Shown here: piece by piece, positions 8,254 through 16,934 of the stretch
Layout of the letters: each line of letters opens with the position of its first letter
Numbering within the stretch: position 1 is the first letter of the stretch
Assembly: GCA_002270465.1 (NCBI GenBank)
Contig: NQOF01000011.1
Span: 1-64,000, forward strand
Origin: Blautia hominis
Lineage (GTDB): Bacteria > Bacillota > Clostridia > Lachnospirales > Lachnospiraceae
DNA length: 64,000 nt
Direction of reading: 5' to 3'
Program-made: the position numbers and the translations under genes
The notes under the pieces: model-generated
The model's input: the letters and a program-made list of their open reading frames with translations, nothing else
The model's database searches: none
Told to the model about the DNA's origin: nothing

Positions 8254-9609
8254 TTGAACTACACACTTTATCAACTTCTATGGTTTTTCTTACTCTATTC
8301 TTTCATCGGCTGGGCAATCGGCACATCGGTTGCGGCGGTCAGGGAGCATCGGTTTATTGATGTGGGTTTTTTATTTGGCCCTTATTGTCCGGCTTATGGT
8401 TTCGGCGCAGTGGCTTTTGCCGTATTTCTGCCTGAGCTTAAAAATCACCTGTTTTTTCTTTTTCTGGGCGGTGTGATCCTTTCATCTGTTATCACATTTT
8501 CAACAGGCTTTGTTCTGGAAAAGATATTCCATCGGAAATGGTGGGATTACTCACGAAAAAGATTTCAGTTTGGAGGTTATGTCAACCTTCCCTACACCAT
8601 TGTATGGGGACTCTCAGCCGTAATATGTATTTCTTTTATCAACCCTTCCCTGAAAGAATTGCTTGCTTTGATCCCTTCCAATCTGGGAACCATAATCTTA
8701 ATCATCCTTTACATTGTCCTCTGTCTTGACCTGGCAGGAACAGTTATGGCCATCAAAGCCGTACATTCCAGGCTGCGAAAGCTCTCCATCATTGAAGACG
8801 TTTCTGAAAACCTGCAAAAGGCCGCAGATATGATGGGTGAAGGCCTGACCGGATGGGTACAGAAGCATATGGCTAAGGCCTATCCCAGCCTGGAAGCGAA
8901 AGAATTACTGGCTGCCAGACAGGAAAAGGAACGGCAGATGGAGGCAGCCAGAGAGCGTGCCGGTGTATTTGCTGTGGGCTGTTCGTTCTATAAGCTGGTC
9001 TGCCTGTTTTTCCTCGGAGCCTTCCTGGGAGATATCACCGAGACTGTTTTCTGCCTTGCAACTACCGGAAAACTCATGAGCCGCAGCAGTGTTGTCTATG
9101 GACCTTTCAGCATCGTATGGGGCCTGGGCTGTGTCCTGCTGACCGCTATTCTATATCAATACCGCAGCCGCAGTGACAGCTATATCTTTATCTTCGGTAC
9201 CATATTAGGCGGGGCTTATGAATACATATGCAGTGTGTTTACAGAGTTGGTTTTTGGCACCGTGTTCTGGGATTACAGCAATATTCCTTTTAATCTGGGA
9301 GGCCGGATCAACCTGTTATACTGCTTTTTCTGGGGCATTGCTGCAGTCATCTGGCTGAAATGCCTTTACCCGCTGCTGTCTTCGCTGATTGAAAAAATCC
9401 CGAAGAGAGCCGGAATCCCCATAACATGGCTTATGATCCTGTTCATGATATTTAACATGATCATGTCAGGCCTTGCACTGAACCGATACACAGAGCGTCA
9501 CTCCAATAAATCTGATAATGACAATGCTGCCACCCGTTTTCTGGATAAGAATTTTACCGATGAACGCATGGAACAAATCTATCCGAACGCTATTTTAGTG
9601 GAAGATTAA
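8254..9609 (+). CDS. CmpB-like integral membrane protein (putative ABC permease family)
   Basis: The 451-residue membrane protein has two related halves (about 1-165 and 245-430), each with several hydrophobic helices. The repeated signature is an R-x-G-x-x-x-G-P-x-C-P-x-Y-G-like segment (FLFGPYCPAYGFGA near 45; VVYGPFSIVWGLG near 285), each followed by W-D-Y-S (WWDYSRKRFQFGG; FWDYSNIPFNLGG). This is the pattern of the family labelled putative ABC transporter type IV (CmpB). The middle (190-240) is charged and probably a cytosolic coiled coil. The start is a TTG at 8254 with AAAGGAGG 7 nt upstream. No ATPase or binding protein is adjacent, so a transport role is unproven. Confidence 0.85.
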   Translation: MNYTLYQLLWFFLLYSFIGWAIGTSVAAVREHRFIDVGFLFGPYCPAYGFGAVAFAVFLPELKNHLFFLFLGGVILSSVITFSTGFVLEKIFHRKWWDYSRKRFQFGGYVNLPYTIVWGLSAVICISFINPSLKELLALIPSNLGTIILIILYIVLCLDLAGTVMAIKAVHSRLRKLSIIEDVSENLQKAADMMGEGLTGWVQKHMAKAYPSLEAKELLAARQEKERQMEAARERAGVFAVGCSFYKLVCLFFLGAFLGDITETVFCLATTGKLMSRSSVVYGPFSIVWGLGCVLLTAILYQYRSRSDSYIFIFGTILGGAYEYICSVFTELVFGTVFWDYSNIPFNLGGRINLLYCFFWGIAAVIWLKCLYPLLSSLIEKIPKRAGIPITWLMILFMIFNMIMSGLALNRYTERHSNKSDNDNAATRFLDKNFTDERMEQIYPNAILVED

Positions 9610-9626
9610 ACCATATATAAATCCAG

Positions 9627-9677
9627 AAAAAAAGACAAGATTTCGGAAATCACTTCCGCATCTTGTCTTTTTTCCTA
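9627..9677 (+). terminator. intrinsic terminator
   Basis: AAAAGACAAGAT pairs with ATCTTGTCTTTT around a loop that can itself pair (CGGAA/TTCCG), ending in a T run. It ends the gene at 8254-9609 and is A-rich on the left, so it may work in both directions. Confidence 0.85.
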
Positions 9678-9697
9678 CCTCAGAAAGGATATATTTC

Positions 9698-9822
9698 GTA
9701 ACTATTCAGTCGGTCTGCACATGCACTGCGTTGACCATAAAAAGGCATTCGGCAGCCAAACAGAAATCCCATCGTCAAGCCATACATGGGGGTGCCTGTA
9801 ACTGTGAGGGTACGAAACAGTT
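9698..9822 (+). mobile_element. MITE of the GTAACTATTCAGT family, copy A (degenerate right end)
   Basis: Starts GTAACTATTCAGTCGGTCTGC and shares the internal blocks CACTGCG, GACC, AATCCCATCG and CTGTAACTGTGAGGGTAC with the other copies. The right end is decayed (GAAACAGTT instead of GAATAGTTAC), and flanking 8-mers match only partly (TATATTTC against CTATCTTC). Confidence 0.8.
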
Positions 9823-9830
9823 TCTATCTT

Positions 9831-11717
9831 CTATTTTTTCTTACCGCAGCAATGCTTATACTTTTTCCCTGAACCACATGGACAGGTATCATTTGGATAT
9901 ATCTTTTTCCTGCGTTCTTCCTGGAAATCAATAATATCCGCTTTCCCGCCGGGCGTATCACCCAGCGGCTGAAATCCCATCCCGGCTGCCTTCTCCTTTA
10001 CTTTCTTTACAGACTCAGGACATGACATTTCATCTGGCATATACCCTCGGTTCATTTGCATACGTGTATGATTCCAAACTCTCATCAGAATTTCTGCAAA
10101 CTGTGGGAATACTGTCTCATCTATCATGACCAAATCGTTTTCCAGATAATTCATAATGTCCCCTATCTGACCGCCAATACGAATTATGCGCTGAATGTTC
10201 CTGCATATATCCCTGGCATCCTCCTCTTTCTCTACTGAAAACTCCTCAAAAAAATCTTCCATTTCATTCATATATCTGTCAAAAGGCACATAAAAGTAAC
10301 CTCCGAGCGTCTGTATTTCTTCTCTTGTTGGGGTATAATAGGCCTTGATCCCCTGCATGCTTTTCAGATGCTGCAATCTGTCAACTTCCAGCAAATGCTC
10401 CTGAACCAGTTCGTTCCCAACGATTTCAAAATATTTTAAAAATCCGGGGATTTGACCACAAAATTCCCGCAGTTCTGCCTCTGAGATTGTATTTCCGGTA
10501 TTCTTTTCATACATGGAAATCATCCGTTCCAGGGGACAAATTCCATACAGTTCTACACAGGCGTTGATATGATGCAAAATATCCTGCACTCTTTTCCGTT
10601 CCTTTTTCCACTCCTCATCGCAATTTTTACGGAAGGCGTCCTTCACATCTTCCGGAACATAAACCACCTCTATGTAGGTTGCTCCAGCATATCCGCTCTC
10701 CACAAGATTCCATACATCATCGGATTCATCCACACCTGTATTTCCTTTATCCATAAGGGTCAATTCCGTATCATTCATATACAGGAGGCATCTGCACATA
10801 ACCTCCTTTGACAAAAGCTTTTCGTATACAAAATCTATTAAATCTTTCTTTAAAAATTTCCTATAACCGGAAAGACCATGTAATTCACAAATCTCCTGCA
10901 GATCATCCTTGCGGTAATCCTCCAGAATATCCCTGAGTGTCCCCTTTGCCAAATCGGCTCCCCACGCGTCTTTTAACTGTTTATATTGTGTCTCATACTC
11001 CTTAAGGATGTCATCCATTTTAGAAATCATTTTTTCACTCAACGCTTCATCCTTATTATCATTTACACCCTTATTGACACACTGAATCGTTTTGAAGCCG
11101 CTGCCCTTCTCTATTAACGCTTCGTAGATCTCGTTCTGAAGCATAGGTCTGCTTTTTTTCTTCTTCAAAGCCATATGTTTCAACGATTTATTTACTTCGC
11201 CCATATCATAAACAGAGGTAAAATGCTCCTCTGTCCAGCTTTTCATATTCTCAAACTCCGGATGGGACGAATCCTTTAGAATCTCCAAAAAATCATAATA
11301 TCCGTAAATACCTCCGCAGTCCTCATATGGCGTTTCTCCCTTATACTTAAGAACAACAGGGTAAGAAAAGGCATAGTCCTCTATAACCTTTTCAATAGTC
11401 ACCCTATGCTCCCAGTAATCTCCAAAATCGTACACATAAGTAAACCAGTCTTCCTGCTCCATAAAAGGATCTATGAGTGTTTCGGATGCCTTCAGATACT
11501 CCATATCATCCAGACCTATGAAATCCTCAAATTCCTCTTCAAGACTTATCTTCAAATGGTAAAATTCAAATTTAAACAAGTGATATCCGCACCACCCCAT
11601 AACCTCATTGAGGACAACACTGAGCTGCGAAAAACTCAGTCCGGCCGGAACGACAAACCGCCTCCATATGGGCGGATGTGAATTCTTAACTGCAATCTTC
11701 ATCTGGTATGCTTTCAT
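9831..11717 (-). CDS. pRiA4b ORF-3-like protein with C-terminal SEC-C zinc motif
   Basis: The 628-residue cytosolic protein starts with a domain typical of plasmid pRiA4b ORF-3 proteins (residues about 1-165: MKIAVKNSHPPIWRRFVVP, then WCGYHLFKFEF and YDFGDYWEHRVTIE). The middle (about 230-560) is unassigned and alpha-helical, with an SAP/Rho-like helix pair near LQEICELHGLSGYRKFLKKDL. The last 20 residues hold a SEC-C zinc-binding motif (PCGSGKKYKHCCG), as in SecA and many housekeeping-domain chimeras. Function is unknown; the combination suggests a protein or nucleic-acid binding scaffold. The start follows AAGGGGG by 6 nt. It is flanked on both sides by MITE copies A and B. Confidence 0.85.
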   Translation of the reverse strand: MKAYQMKIAVKNSHPPIWRRFVVPAGLSFSQLSVVLNEVMGWCGYHLFKFEFYHLKISLEEEFEDFIGLDDMEYLKASETLIDPFMEQEDWFTYVYDFGDYWEHRVTIEKVIEDYAFSYPVVLKYKGETPYEDCGGIYGYYDFLEILKDSSHPEFENMKSWTEEHFTSVYDMGEVNKSLKHMALKKKKSRPMLQNEIYEALIEKGSGFKTIQCVNKGVNDNKDEALSEKMISKMDDILKEYETQYKQLKDAWGADLAKGTLRDILEDYRKDDLQEICELHGLSGYRKFLKKDLIDFVYEKLLSKEVMCRCLLYMNDTELTLMDKGNTGVDESDDVWNLVESGYAGATYIEVVYVPEDVKDAFRKNCDEEWKKERKRVQDILHHINACVELYGICPLERMISMYEKNTGNTISEAELREFCGQIPGFLKYFEIVGNELVQEHLLEVDRLQHLKSMQGIKAYYTPTREEIQTLGGYFYVPFDRYMNEMEDFFEEFSVEKEEDARDICRNIQRIIRIGGQIGDIMNYLENDLVMIDETVFPQFAEILMRVWNHTRMQMNRGYMPDEMSCPESVKKVKEKAAGMGFQPLGDTPGGKADIIDFQEERRKKIYPNDTCPCGSGKKYKHCCGKKK

Positions 11718-11746
11718 AATACTGCCCCCTTTTATTTAGAAATCCA

Positions 11747-11880
11747 ATAACTGTTCAGTACCCTCACAGTTACAGGCAAAAATCAATGCAAACTTGCCTT
11801 TGGCGATGGGATTTTTGCTTGGCCGTGGTACACTTTCTTACGGTCAGCGCAGTGAATGCGCAGACCTACTGAATAGTTAC
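11747..11880 (-). mobile_element. MITE of the GTAACTATTCAGT family, copy B
   Basis: Left end ATAACTGTTCAGTACCCTC, right end CAGACCTACTGAATAGTTAC, the two ends forming inverted repeats. The 8-mer GAAATCCA stands on both sides (11739-11746 and 11881-11888), a perfect 8-bp target duplication. Internal hairpins GCCTTTGGCGATGGG and GCGCAGTGAATGCGC are shared with other copies. It lies in opposite orientation to copies A and E. Confidence 0.92.
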
Positions 11881-11933
11881 GAAATCCAATCATATTAACT
11901 GTTTCGTTTGTACCTTTTTGATTTATTTTAAGC

Positions 11934-13229
11934 TCATGGCTTACAATTCCCGCATGCCTCATATCCGTTATCCATAAGCTCGTCTTTACTGCCTTTATAA
12001 TAAGCCTTATTTTCTTCCTTCATCCCCTTCAAAGAAGAGCAGGAAGGCAGGTGGATTTTTTTCGTATGTGTGTTCAATACATAGTCACAGTGCTCCGCAT
12101 CGCTGTTATTTTCCTCCACATAAGGTTCCTCCTTATCACCGGACGCCGTTCTTGTGCCGGGCGAGTAATCATTACATGGCTCCTGTTCCCAGGATATCGT
12201 TTTTCCATCGCTGTGGAGAATGACTGTCCCCTGCTTGTCTGTACGGAATACAGGAATCCCGGCGTCCTCCAACAGCTTTATGGTATCCTGCCTGGGATGC
12301 CCGTAACTGTTGCCGTCTCCGCAGCTTATCACCGCGCAGGATGGAGAAATACGCTCCAGAAATCCACTGCTCAGATAAGAACCGTGATGATTCAGCAAAA
12401 ATACATCTGCCCCAATATCCACACCGGACTCCATCACCTCTTTTTCACCGGTTTTCCCCATGTCTCCTCCAAAAAAGAAACGGTTATCCCCATTTTCCAC
12501 TATGACTCCCACGGAATCCTCATTCTCATCCTCATGTCCGTAGGCAACCGGGGAGATGATCCGTACGGAAGCACTTCCGAGGGTAAATACATCCCCCTGT
12601 GACGGGTGTATCTCCTGATACCCCTGTTTATCCATAGCTTCCAGATAAGACTTATAAATGGAAGAATCTGTCTCATAATCAGCCGTTATGACTTTCCCCG
12701 CAGGAAACTGGTAAAGCGCACCGATAGCCCCTGCCAAATGGTCCTCATCAAAATGAGAGATCAGTATATAGTCCAGCGCCTCCACATTCTGCCGTTTCAG
12801 ATAGCTTACAACAAAGGAGGACGCTTTCCGGTTCCCACCGTCTATGAGCATATAGTGTCCGTCAGACTCCAAAAGCGCTGCGTTCCCCTGCCCTACATCC
12901 AGATAATGCACCGTCAGCTGTCCACTGCCTGTCGCCGGGCCATCGCCTTCTGTCTGTACAACATCTGCCGCCTGACTGCTTTCTGACGTTTGCCCGCTCC
13001 CTGCTGCCTGACTACTCTCTGACGTTTGCCCGCTCCCTGCTGCTCGGCTGCTCTCTGACGTTTGCCCACTGTCCATTGCCTGGCTGCTCTCCGGCGTTTG
13101 CCCATTCCCTGCTGCCTGACTGCGCTCTGACGTTTGCCCACTCCCTGCTGCCTGCCCCACTGCACTGCATCCGGTCATAAGAAGCGCCAGAACCACCAGT
13201 CCGGCTAAAAGATTTTTCCATTTTTTCAT
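11934..13229 (-). CDS. ComEC-like metallo-beta-lactamase lipoprotein
   Basis: A 431-residue extracellular lipoprotein. Residues 1-21 are a signal with the lipobox LMTGC. Residues about 25-100 are a low-complexity linker of imperfect 12-14-residue repeats (GSGQTSESSQAA type), encoded by tandem DNA repeats. Residues about 105-330 form a metallo-beta-lactamase domain of the ComEC/Rec2 C-terminal type, with HFDEDHLAG as metal motif, then GGDMGKTGE, NHHGSYLSSG and GDGNSYGHP. The last 60 residues (CDYVLNTHTKKIH-LPSC ... YEACGNCKP) look like an Ada-type cysteine metal-binding module. ComEC-type domains are thought to degrade one strand of incoming DNA, so an extracellular nuclease or phosphodiesterase is likely. 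The substrate is not shown. Confidence 0.88.
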   Translation of the reverse strand: MKKWKNLLAGLVVLALLMTGCSAVGQAAGSGQTSERSQAAGNGQTPESSQAMDSGQTSESSRAAGSGQTSESSQAAGSGQTSESSQAADVVQTEGDGPATGSGQLTVHYLDVGQGNAALLESDGHYMLIDGGNRKASSFVVSYLKRQNVEALDYILISHFDEDHLAGAIGALYQFPAGKVITADYETDSSIYKSYLEAMDKQGYQEIHPSQGDVFTLGSASVRIISPVAYGHEDENEDSVGVIVENGDNRFFFGGDMGKTGEKEVMESGVDIGADVFLLNHHGSYLSSGFLERISPSCAVISCGDGNSYGHPRQDTIKLLEDAGIPVFRTDKQGTVILHSDGKTISWEQEPCNDYSPGTRTASGDKEEPYVEENNSDAEHCDYVLNTHTKKIHLPSCSSLKGMKEENKAYYKGSKDELMDNGYEACGNCKP

Positions 13230-13305
13230 TTCTTCAAGATTCCTTTCCTGTCTAATCCATGATGCCTGTTTATCTGTCTATTTTCTCCACAACGCATCTT
13301 CTTTT

Positions 13306-13333
13306 GTAACTATCCAGCGTGCTCAATAGTTAT
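13306..13333. repeat. solo remnant of the MITE family (28 bp)
   Basis: GTAACTATCCAG, a four-base centre and CTCAATAGTTAT form a miniature version of the element: both ends without the middle. Flanking 8-mers CTTCTTTT and CTGCTTTT match at 7 of 8 positions. The remnant supplies the last codons and the stop codon of the macro-domain gene. Confidence 0.75.
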
Positions 13334-13829
13334 CTGCTTTTTTATAAGCCTTTTCCACTCTCTCACTAAAACATACCATAATGATCTCTTCTATATCGGG
13401 ATACTTTTCCAGTCCTTCCCGAATGGTCTTTACCGCAATACGGGCAGCCTGATCCAGAGGATAACCGTAAATCCCCGTACTGATAGACGGAAATGCCACG
13501 GTCTTGCACCCATGTTCATGCGCTAACCGGATGCAGTTTTCATAACAATTTTTCAGCAATTCCGGCTCCCCGAAAGCCCCGCCGCTCCAGACAGGCCCCG
13601 GTGTATGAAGCACATATTCAGCAGGCAGCCCATACCCTTTTGTTATCTTTGCCTGACCTGTCTCACATCCTCCAAGCCCTCTGCATTCCTCCAAAAGTTC
13701 CGGTCCCGCAGCTCTGTGGATAGCCCCGTCAACACCACCGCCCCCTAAAAGGGAACAGTTTGCCGCATTAGCAATGGCATCCACACGATACGTTGTAATA
13801 TCACCTATCTCAATCTTAAACCTTCCCAT
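13323..13829 (-). CDS. macro-domain protein, O-acetyl-ADP-ribose deacetylase type
   Basis: The 168-residue protein is one macro domain. It shows the ADP-ribose pocket motifs of the MacroD/YmdB class: GDITTYRVDAIANAANCSLLGGGGVDGAIHRAAG split as GDIT near residue 9, NAANCSLLGGGGVDGAIH near 23-40, and the second loop FPSISTGIYGYP near 115-126. Enzymes of this type remove ADP-ribose from proteins or O-acetyl-ADP-ribose in the cytosol. The start at 13829 follows AAAGGAG. The C-terminus (KKADNY) and stop codon are encoded by a MITE remnant, so the native end may have been replaced. No NAD+-dependent partner (sirtuin or ART) is adjacent. Confidence 0.93.
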   Translation of the reverse strand: MGRFKIEIGDITTYRVDAIANAANCSLLGGGGVDGAIHRAAGPELLEECRGLGGCETGQAKITKGYGLPAEYVLHTPGPVWSGGAFGEPELLKNCYENCIRLAHEHGCKTVAFPSISTGIYGYPLDQAARIAVKTIREGLEKYPDIEEIIMVCFSERVEKAYKKADNY

Positions 13830-13870
13830 ACTGACCACTCCTTTCTGGCATTCCCAATTGGCGCGCCATA

Positions 13871-13925
13871 ATTGTTCCTTACCTTCGCTGTTACAGACAA
13901 AAACCATCTAAAACTGTCTTTACCA
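13871..13925. repeat. decayed half-copy of the MITE family
   Basis: GTTCCTTACCTTCGCTGTTACAGACAAAAACC resembles the left half of copy B (GTTCAGTACCCTCACAGTTACAGGCAAAAATC) at roughly 70-75% by eye. No right end is visible; the 34-bp tandem array starts directly after it. Confidence 0.55.
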
Positions 13926-13936
13926 TAACACGTTAC

Positions 13937-14296
13937 CTGTCTGCCGAACATTCTAAACTGTAAACTCTGCCTGTCTGCCAAACATTCTAAACTGCAAACT
14001 CTGCCTGTCTGCCAAACATTCCAATTTGCAAACTCTGCCTGTCTGCCGATCATTCCAATTTGCAAACTCTGCCTGTCTGCCGATTATTCTAAACTGCAAA
14101 CTCTGCCTGTCTGCCAATCATTCTAAACTGCAAACTCTACCTGTCTGCCAATCATTCTAAACTGCAAACTCTGCCTGTCTGCCAATCATTCTAAACCCCA
14201 AACTCTGTCTGTCTGCCAATCATTCCAAATTGCAAACTCTGCTTGTCTCCCGAACATTCCAAATTGCAAACTCTGCCTGTCTGCCGAACATTCTAA
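13937..14296. repeat. tandem array, 34-bp unit, about 10.6 copies
   Basis: The block CTGTCTGCC recurs every 34 bp from 13937 to 14277. The unit continues with AAYCATTCTAAACTGC and AAACTCTGC. Units differ at a few positions (GAACATT, AAACATT, CGATCATT, TTCCAATTTGC). No spacers are present, so it is not CRISPR. 34 is not a multiple of 3, no reading frame is maintained, and no gene covers the array. It fills most of the 518-bp gap between the macro-domain gene and the MATE gene. Confidence 0.92.
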
Positions 14297-14347
14297 TAGG
14301 AAAAGTAAGTGCACAGCCCTCCCAAATGTCCGCAATCAACCAATCTG

Positions 14348-15706
14348 TTACGGCACTGAATACTTACGCTTTTTCATGATCTGCCGCAGCTTACACCAGC
14401 ATACCAAATGTGCTGCCGCAGTGATCACCCAGGTTATGGGATACGACAGATACAAAACAAATAGGCTGTGCTGCCAGGCAAATACGGTAAAGATCCATAC
14501 GATCCTAAGTCCACAGGCTCCGGTCAGGGATACCAGCATAGGCATAACCGAATATCCCATGCCCCGCAGACTCCCCACCAGCACCTCCATAATTCCGCAA
14601 AGAAAATACGGAAGGCATATAATCTTAAGCCGCTGTATCCCATATGCGATCACCTCCGCATCCGAGGAATAGATTCCCAGCAGATGGGGTGAAAACAATA
14701 CCATAAGACATCCGAAAATACCACCGATGACCGTCACCAGCACCAGGCACCTCCACAGGATCTGATCGATCCGCTTCTGATTCCCTGCCCCCATATTCTG
14801 GCTGGTAAAACTTAAAGTCGCCTGATAGATGGCATTCATGGAAGTATAAACAAACCCTTCCAGATTGGATGCCGCTGTATTTCCGGCCATGGCAATGGCA
14901 CCGAATGAATTAACGGATGACTGGATCAGTACATTTGATATGGAAAATATGGCGCTCTGCATCCCGGCCGGAAGCCCAATGCGCACAATGTGCTTCAGCT
15001 TGTCCCTGTGCAATTTCAGCTTCTTCAGCTCCAGCCTGCACATGCCCTCCGTATGCATAAGACAGCGCAGTACGAGAAGTGCTGACACTGCTTGGGAAAT
15101 GATCGTAGCCAGCGCTACCCCCGCCACACCCAGTCCGCACACGATCACAAAAAACAGGTTCAGCACCACATTGATAACCCCAGCCAGCAGCAGATAATAC
15201 AGCGGCCTCTGGGTATCTCCCGTAGCTCTCAACACCGCCGCTCCAAAATTATAGAGCATCATAGCCGGCATACCCACAAAGAAAATCCTCATATAAAGCA
15301 CTGCCTGCCCCAACACTTCCGGGGGTGTTGCCATCCATTCCAGCATGGGTCTTGCAAATGCCACTCCCAGAAAAATAAGGATACAACCGCATACAATACT
15401 GAATAAAATGGACGTGTGCACAGTCTCACTGACATTCTTAGCATCCTTTGCCCCATAAAAACGCCCCACTAAAACATTTGTCCCAATAGAGCATCCAATA
15501 AATACATTGACAAAAAGCTGTATCAGGGAACTGGTAGACCCCACTGCTGCAAGCGCATGGTTTCCTGAAAACCTTCCCACCACCACAATATCTGCAGCAT
15601 TAAATAAAAGCTGCAGAATACCTGATAAGATAAGCGGCACGGAAAACAGCAGAAGCTTCCCCCAAAGCGGCCCGCTGCACATATCTATCTCATATGACTT
15701 CTTCAT
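14348..15706 (-). CDS. MATE-family efflux transporter
   Basis: A 452-residue, twelve-helix membrane exporter of the MATE family, NorM/DinF-like branch. It starts with GPLWGKLLLFSVPLILSGILQ-type helix 1 and NAADIVVVGRFSG, the conserved Asp/Gly-rich turn between helices 1 and 2, and repeats the layout in the second half (RIGLPAGMQSAIFSISNVLIQ). It is clearly different from the MATE protein at 5418-6752. The start follows GGAAAGAAGAG. It is monocistronic as far as can be seen. Substrate unknown. Confidence 0.93.
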   Translation of the reverse strand: MKKSYEIDMCSGPLWGKLLLFSVPLILSGILQLLFNAADIVVVGRFSGNHALAAVGSTSSLIQLFVNVFIGCSIGTNVLVGRFYGAKDAKNVSETVHTSILFSIVCGCILIFLGVAFARPMLEWMATPPEVLGQAVLYMRIFFVGMPAMMLYNFGAAVLRATGDTQRPLYYLLLAGVINVVLNLFFVIVCGLGVAGVALATIISQAVSALLVLRCLMHTEGMCRLELKKLKLHRDKLKHIVRIGLPAGMQSAIFSISNVLIQSSVNSFGAIAMAGNTAASNLEGFVYTSMNAIYQATLSFTSQNMGAGNQKRIDQILWRCLVLVTVIGGIFGCLMVLFSPHLLGIYSSDAEVIAYGIQRLKIICLPYFLCGIMEVLVGSLRGMGYSVMPMLVSLTGACGLRIVWIFTVFAWQHSLFVLYLSYPITWVITAAAHLVCWCKLRQIMKKRKYSVP

Positions 15707-15802
15707 CTTACTCTTCTTTCCAAGGCGGAAATCTGCCGCCTAACCTCCTATTTTAACCTGAAAGCCGCCTAAAGACCCGGCAGCTCACAGCTCTTGATCC
15801 TT

Positions 15803-16909
15803 TTATAATAACCAGACACAGACAGGGCTTCCCACCTGCAGTTCATCCTCCGTTTCCGCCATATGGCAGTCCGTGTGCTTCACAGATAGAAGCTGATCAG
15901 AATCCTGGTTTGCGATCACCAGAAATGTATTCCCTGACTCTGTATCTTCAGCCGCAGCAAAGCACCGGGGCGTCTTCCCACCGGAAGGTATACTGCTGTT
16001 TGGCGCAATCCTTCCTGCCCCGTCCACATCATATACCGTAATACAGTCAGCGCCTCTGTTGGAAACATAAAGCCTTGTCCCCGAGGAATGGATGCGTATT
16101 TCGGCAGCCGTATTAAAAATCCCTCTGTCTTCGGTCACAAGACTGGAAACATCCTGTACCTGCTGCGGTGTACCATTTCCATACTCATATACAAGAACCC
16201 TGTTCCCCATCTCCTGCACCACATAGAATATGGGCAGAGAGGGATGATAAACCAACATCCTCGGGCCGTATCCGGGCATTGTCATCCAGCTTTCCTCCTC
16301 TGTAAAGAGCCACCGGCCATCCTGCTCCCTGACCACACAGCGACTGATCCTATCCAGTCCCAGATCACACACCAGCACTCCTTTTCCAAACCGGCATGGA
16401 TGAATAGAATGCACATGCGGCCCCTCCTGCCGTTCTTCATCCACGGAATGCCCTTGATGCTGGATCACCATGGCAGGCTCCTGAAAGCGCCCCTCCTGAC
16501 CGATCCTGTAAGCACAGGCAGAACCGCTTCCATAATTACTGATGTACAATATCCCCTCTGTCTCATCCAGATACAGATGACAGGGATTTGTTCCCATGGA
16601 AGGTTTCCTGTCCAGCAGCTTCACTGAACCATCCTCCCCCACCTCATAGACACTCACAGCCCCGCTTTTATGCCCTTCATACTCCTCCAGCTCACTGACC
16701 GCATAGATTCTCTTTCCGGCTTTATCTGCGCAGACATAAGAGGGGTTTTTTATCCCCTCTATGATCTGTTTCAGCCTTATTTTACCGGATACCATATCTA
16801 TATCTGCCCAATATATACCCTGACCATTACCTGCAAAACGGCTTCCATCACCAAATATAACGGTCTCCGTATACGTGCCGATCAAAAATTCCTGTCTCTC
16901 CTTTGACAT
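15803..16909 (-). CDS. lactonase family seven-bladed beta-propeller protein
   Basis: The 368-residue protein belongs to the 6-phosphogluconolactonase/YbhE-type family (PF10282). It starts with FLIGTYTE, followed by the repeated blades with motifs such as NPSYVCADKAGKRIYAVSE, GTNPCHLYLD and the family block IRIHSSGTRLYVSNRG near residue 270-290. No signal peptide is present. Family members hydrolyse sugar-acid lactones, including 6-phosphogluconolactone. I chose the start at 16909 (MSKERQEFLIGTY) because a GGGAGT/GAGG site precedes it. The stop of the upstream Gfo/Idh/MocA gene lies 25 bp before the start, so the two are probably co-transcribed. Confidence 0.9.
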   Translation of the reverse strand: MSKERQEFLIGTYTETVIFGDGSRFAGNGQGIYWADIDMVSGKIRLKQIIEGIKNPSYVCADKAGKRIYAVSELEEYEGHKSGAVSVYEVGEDGSVKLLDRKPSMGTNPCHLYLDETEGILYISNYGSGSACAYRIGQEGRFQEPAMVIQHQGHSVDEERQEGPHVHSIHPCRFGKGVLVCDLGLDRISRCVVREQDGRWLFTEEESWMTMPGYGPRMLVYHPSLPIFYVVQEMGNRVLVYEYGNGTPQQVQDVSSLVTEDRGIFNTAAEIRIHSSGTRLYVSNRGADCITVYDVDGAGRIAPNSSIPSGGKTPRCFAAAEDTESGNTFLVIANQDSDQLLSVKHTDCHMAETEDELQVGSPVCVWLL

Positions 16910-16934
16910 CCTGCCTCTACTCCCTCTTCTCTTA

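Noticed and set aside
13805-14065. Minus-strand 86-codon frame in the 34-bp array
   Set aside because: Product of the tandem repeats; the macro-domain gene start with its AAAGGAG site explains the coding part.
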